From the NCBI GenBank assembly GCA_033964015.1, contig CM066917.1, positions 124,001 through 188,000 of the forward strand: 64,000 nucleotides of DNA, in the 5' to 3' direction. The stretch is from Scolanthus callimorphus (lineage: Eukaryota; Cnidaria; Anthozoa; Actiniaria; Edwardsiidae). Below are positions 62,482 through 64,000 of the stretch, piece by piece. Position 1 is the first letter of the stretch. Every line of letters starts with the position of its first letter. Made by a program: the position numbers and the translations under genes. Under the pieces are notes generated by a model. That model made no database searches. It saw nothing but the letters and a program-made list of their open reading frames with translations, and was not told the DNA's origin.

Positions 62482-63501
62482 TAATTGTTAATTATATTAT
62501 TGAAAAATGAATTATGATAGGAGGGCCTGATACAAGATAATTGCACATGATATAGGCATATAAATACTGCTTTTTGGGAGGGGGGCATAGCTGTCAACTC
62601 ACCCGCATTAGGCAGGTGTCACAAGATTTTGAAGCCTGTCACCCGCATGATGATTTACATTTTTTATACATTTACTGTATTTCACCATTGTCGCTCTCCA
62701 TTTATTTTTTCATACATTTAAGTTGTATTTTCCTGCCACGTGAGGGGGAATCACAAGATTTTTGACGAAGTTGGGTTGACGGGTATGGGGGTGGGGGTCC
62801 AATACTCTTGACACATTATTGTATTTCTTTCTTATACTTTGTTACCAAAATGTATGTTATTTCTTACTATACAATTATAACATTCCTTAACTAATGTCTG
62901 ATGTCGCAAAAAATGAAATAAAAATAGACAAAATTAACCAATTAGATGATAAAAAAGAAATATTTTATTTACCCTGATTTGATGAACTAATTATTATTGT
63001 GGCTCTTACAAAAACAATGGTACTCCAGTATGTTAAGCTACTATAATTTATAAGTATCCATAGCCATGCATGGTCTACGTAAGGTAAATAAAAGATCTGT
63101 CTTCAAGGCTCATGGCTATTATCATTCAATTTCAGTGACACAACATCCGCCAGAGGTGGCTTTTGGACACATCATACCATGACACAAGTAAAACATAATA
63201 AGAGCGGCTGTCACATGACTGTCGTGGGTAATTTTAAATTACTTGGTAATTGCGATTAGTTTGGGTTGTGATTGTTCAAGAGCATGATCTTTGACCCTTC
63301 TGCCAATTAGATCGCATAGAGAAAATAATAACACAACAACTTGTAATTACTTCACTCACAAAGGCGAGTTTGTTGTCGAATTTCTATTGCATTTGATTGG
63401 ATAGTGAATCACTTATGAATTGCTTTCACTACAGTCATATGAAAATCAGTATATAGATTTAGAGAAATTGAATACTTATGTAAAATTTGGGTATCATCCG
63501 A
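62482..63501. other. AT-rich intergenic DNA, no gene seen
   Basis: Mostly AT-rich with many AATAAA-like runs (for example near 62916 and 63083). An open stretch 62574-62765 reads across CACCCGCATTAGGCAGGTGTC and a later CACCCGCATGATG; it lacks splice support and looks like a dispersed repeat. Confidence 0.5.
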
Positions 63502-63584
63502 GTTATGGCATTGCGAGGTTTCTGTTTTGCATGCGACACAAACCTTGTTATGGCATTAAGAAGTTTCTGTTTTGCATGCGACAC
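63502..63584 (+). repeat. 45-bp tandem repeat, two copies plus remnant
   Basis: GTTATGGCATT(G/A)(C/A)GA(G/A)GTTTC, then TGTTTTGCATGCGACAC, occurs at 63502-63539 and 63547-63584. A shorter echo CTGATTTGCATGA follows at about 63608. Because 45 is a multiple of three, one frame reads a repeated peptide (FLFCMRH twice), but no gene structure surrounds it. Confidence 0.85.
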
Positions 63585-63666
63585 CTTTCTCAAGGTGTGT
63601 CTGATGTCTGATTTGCATGAAATAGCAGCTTCTTGTGTTATCAAGGCCTAAGGTAGACATTTCTGA

Positions 63667-63683
63667 GGGGGGGGGGGGGGGGG
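63667..63683 (+). repeat. poly-G run
   Basis: Seventeen consecutive G, followed by GCAAGCC and, 35 bases on, GGGTGGGCAAGC. Confidence 0.95.
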
Positions 63684-64000
63684 CAAGCCTTAGTCATCCT
63701 TTTTTTTTTGCTGGGTGGGCAAGCAGGATGGTTTTGAGCGCTAACCCTCAGAAGCACACATGGGACAATTTCATTAGCATGTTAGCTTTCACACAAGGTT
63801 AATTCCTTATCTCCGCTCTACAATATAGATAAATAGGAGTGCCAGATCCGTATTCAGAATTTGATTCAGAAAGTTGAGTGTTTTGTGCAGGGGAAGTGGT
63901 TACTAAGTTGTACAACAAATAACTTGTTTTTCATGTTTAAATGTCAGGAAGAGCAGAGAGGAGGAAAGGAATTTTTTAACGTAAAATGTATCAAGAAAGT

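Noticed and set aside
63451..63465. TATATAGATTTAG near 63453 as another left end of the hairpin element
   Set aside because: The match stops at once: no hairpin and no AGCGGAGCTC follow, so it is probably chance in AT-rich DNA.
63420..63611. ORF with FLFCMRH repeated
   Set aside because: The repetition comes from a 45-bp tandem DNA repeat, and no gene structure surrounds it.

Overview
The window is eukaryotic, most likely from a marine invertebrate. That placement is an inference from the satellite/MITE-rich, AT-rich sequence, AATAAA signals, GT-AG splice-like sites and the absence of any compact operon-like gene block; I would guess a cnidarian, but nothing seen fixes the taxon. I see no rRNA, tRNA, CRISPR or prokaryotic features.

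About 81% of the window (1-26045, 27133-30856, 31943-52827, 56656-58153) is one head-to-tail satellite array on the + strand, with a 345-bp monomer and roughly 150 copies. Every monomer carries an open frame of about 95 codons, a TAA stop and an AATAAA hexamer about 15-20 bp later, so it looks like a protein-coding terminal exon amplified into a satellite. The frame usually has no ATG upstream. Most differences between copies are amino-acid-changing, so I read it as a non-coding satellite derived from a gene fragment. Fixed variant classes (37-, 114- and 41-bp deletions and a 47-bp internal duplication) are arranged in repeated orders, giving nested higher-order repeats of 653, 993, about 2224, 3455 and 4811 bp.

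Two near-identical 1.09-kb insertions (26046-27132, 30857-31942) sit exactly 4811 bp apart: a single insertion later copied with its satellite surroundings. They have unusual ends: a hairpin followed by a GGAGCTC motif at each side, flanked by TA. A 3.8-kb block (52828-56651) begins and ends with the same family's end motifs. It is a patchwork of a foldback repeat, a GGCTGTTAG foldback, a 728-bp PIF/Harbinger-like MITE with TTA target duplication, and unassigned DNA. The left hairpin of this block differs from the 1.09-kb copies by a compensatory base-pair swap.

The array stops inside a monomer at 58153. The last 5.8 kb is ordinary-looking unique DNA with small inverted repeats and weak gene signals: a possible + strand exon beginning a CxxC zinc-finger-like protein (60301-60358), a possible + strand terminal exon (61644-61793), and a possible - strand first exon with an in-frame TGA (61920-62219). 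None is certain without transcript data.
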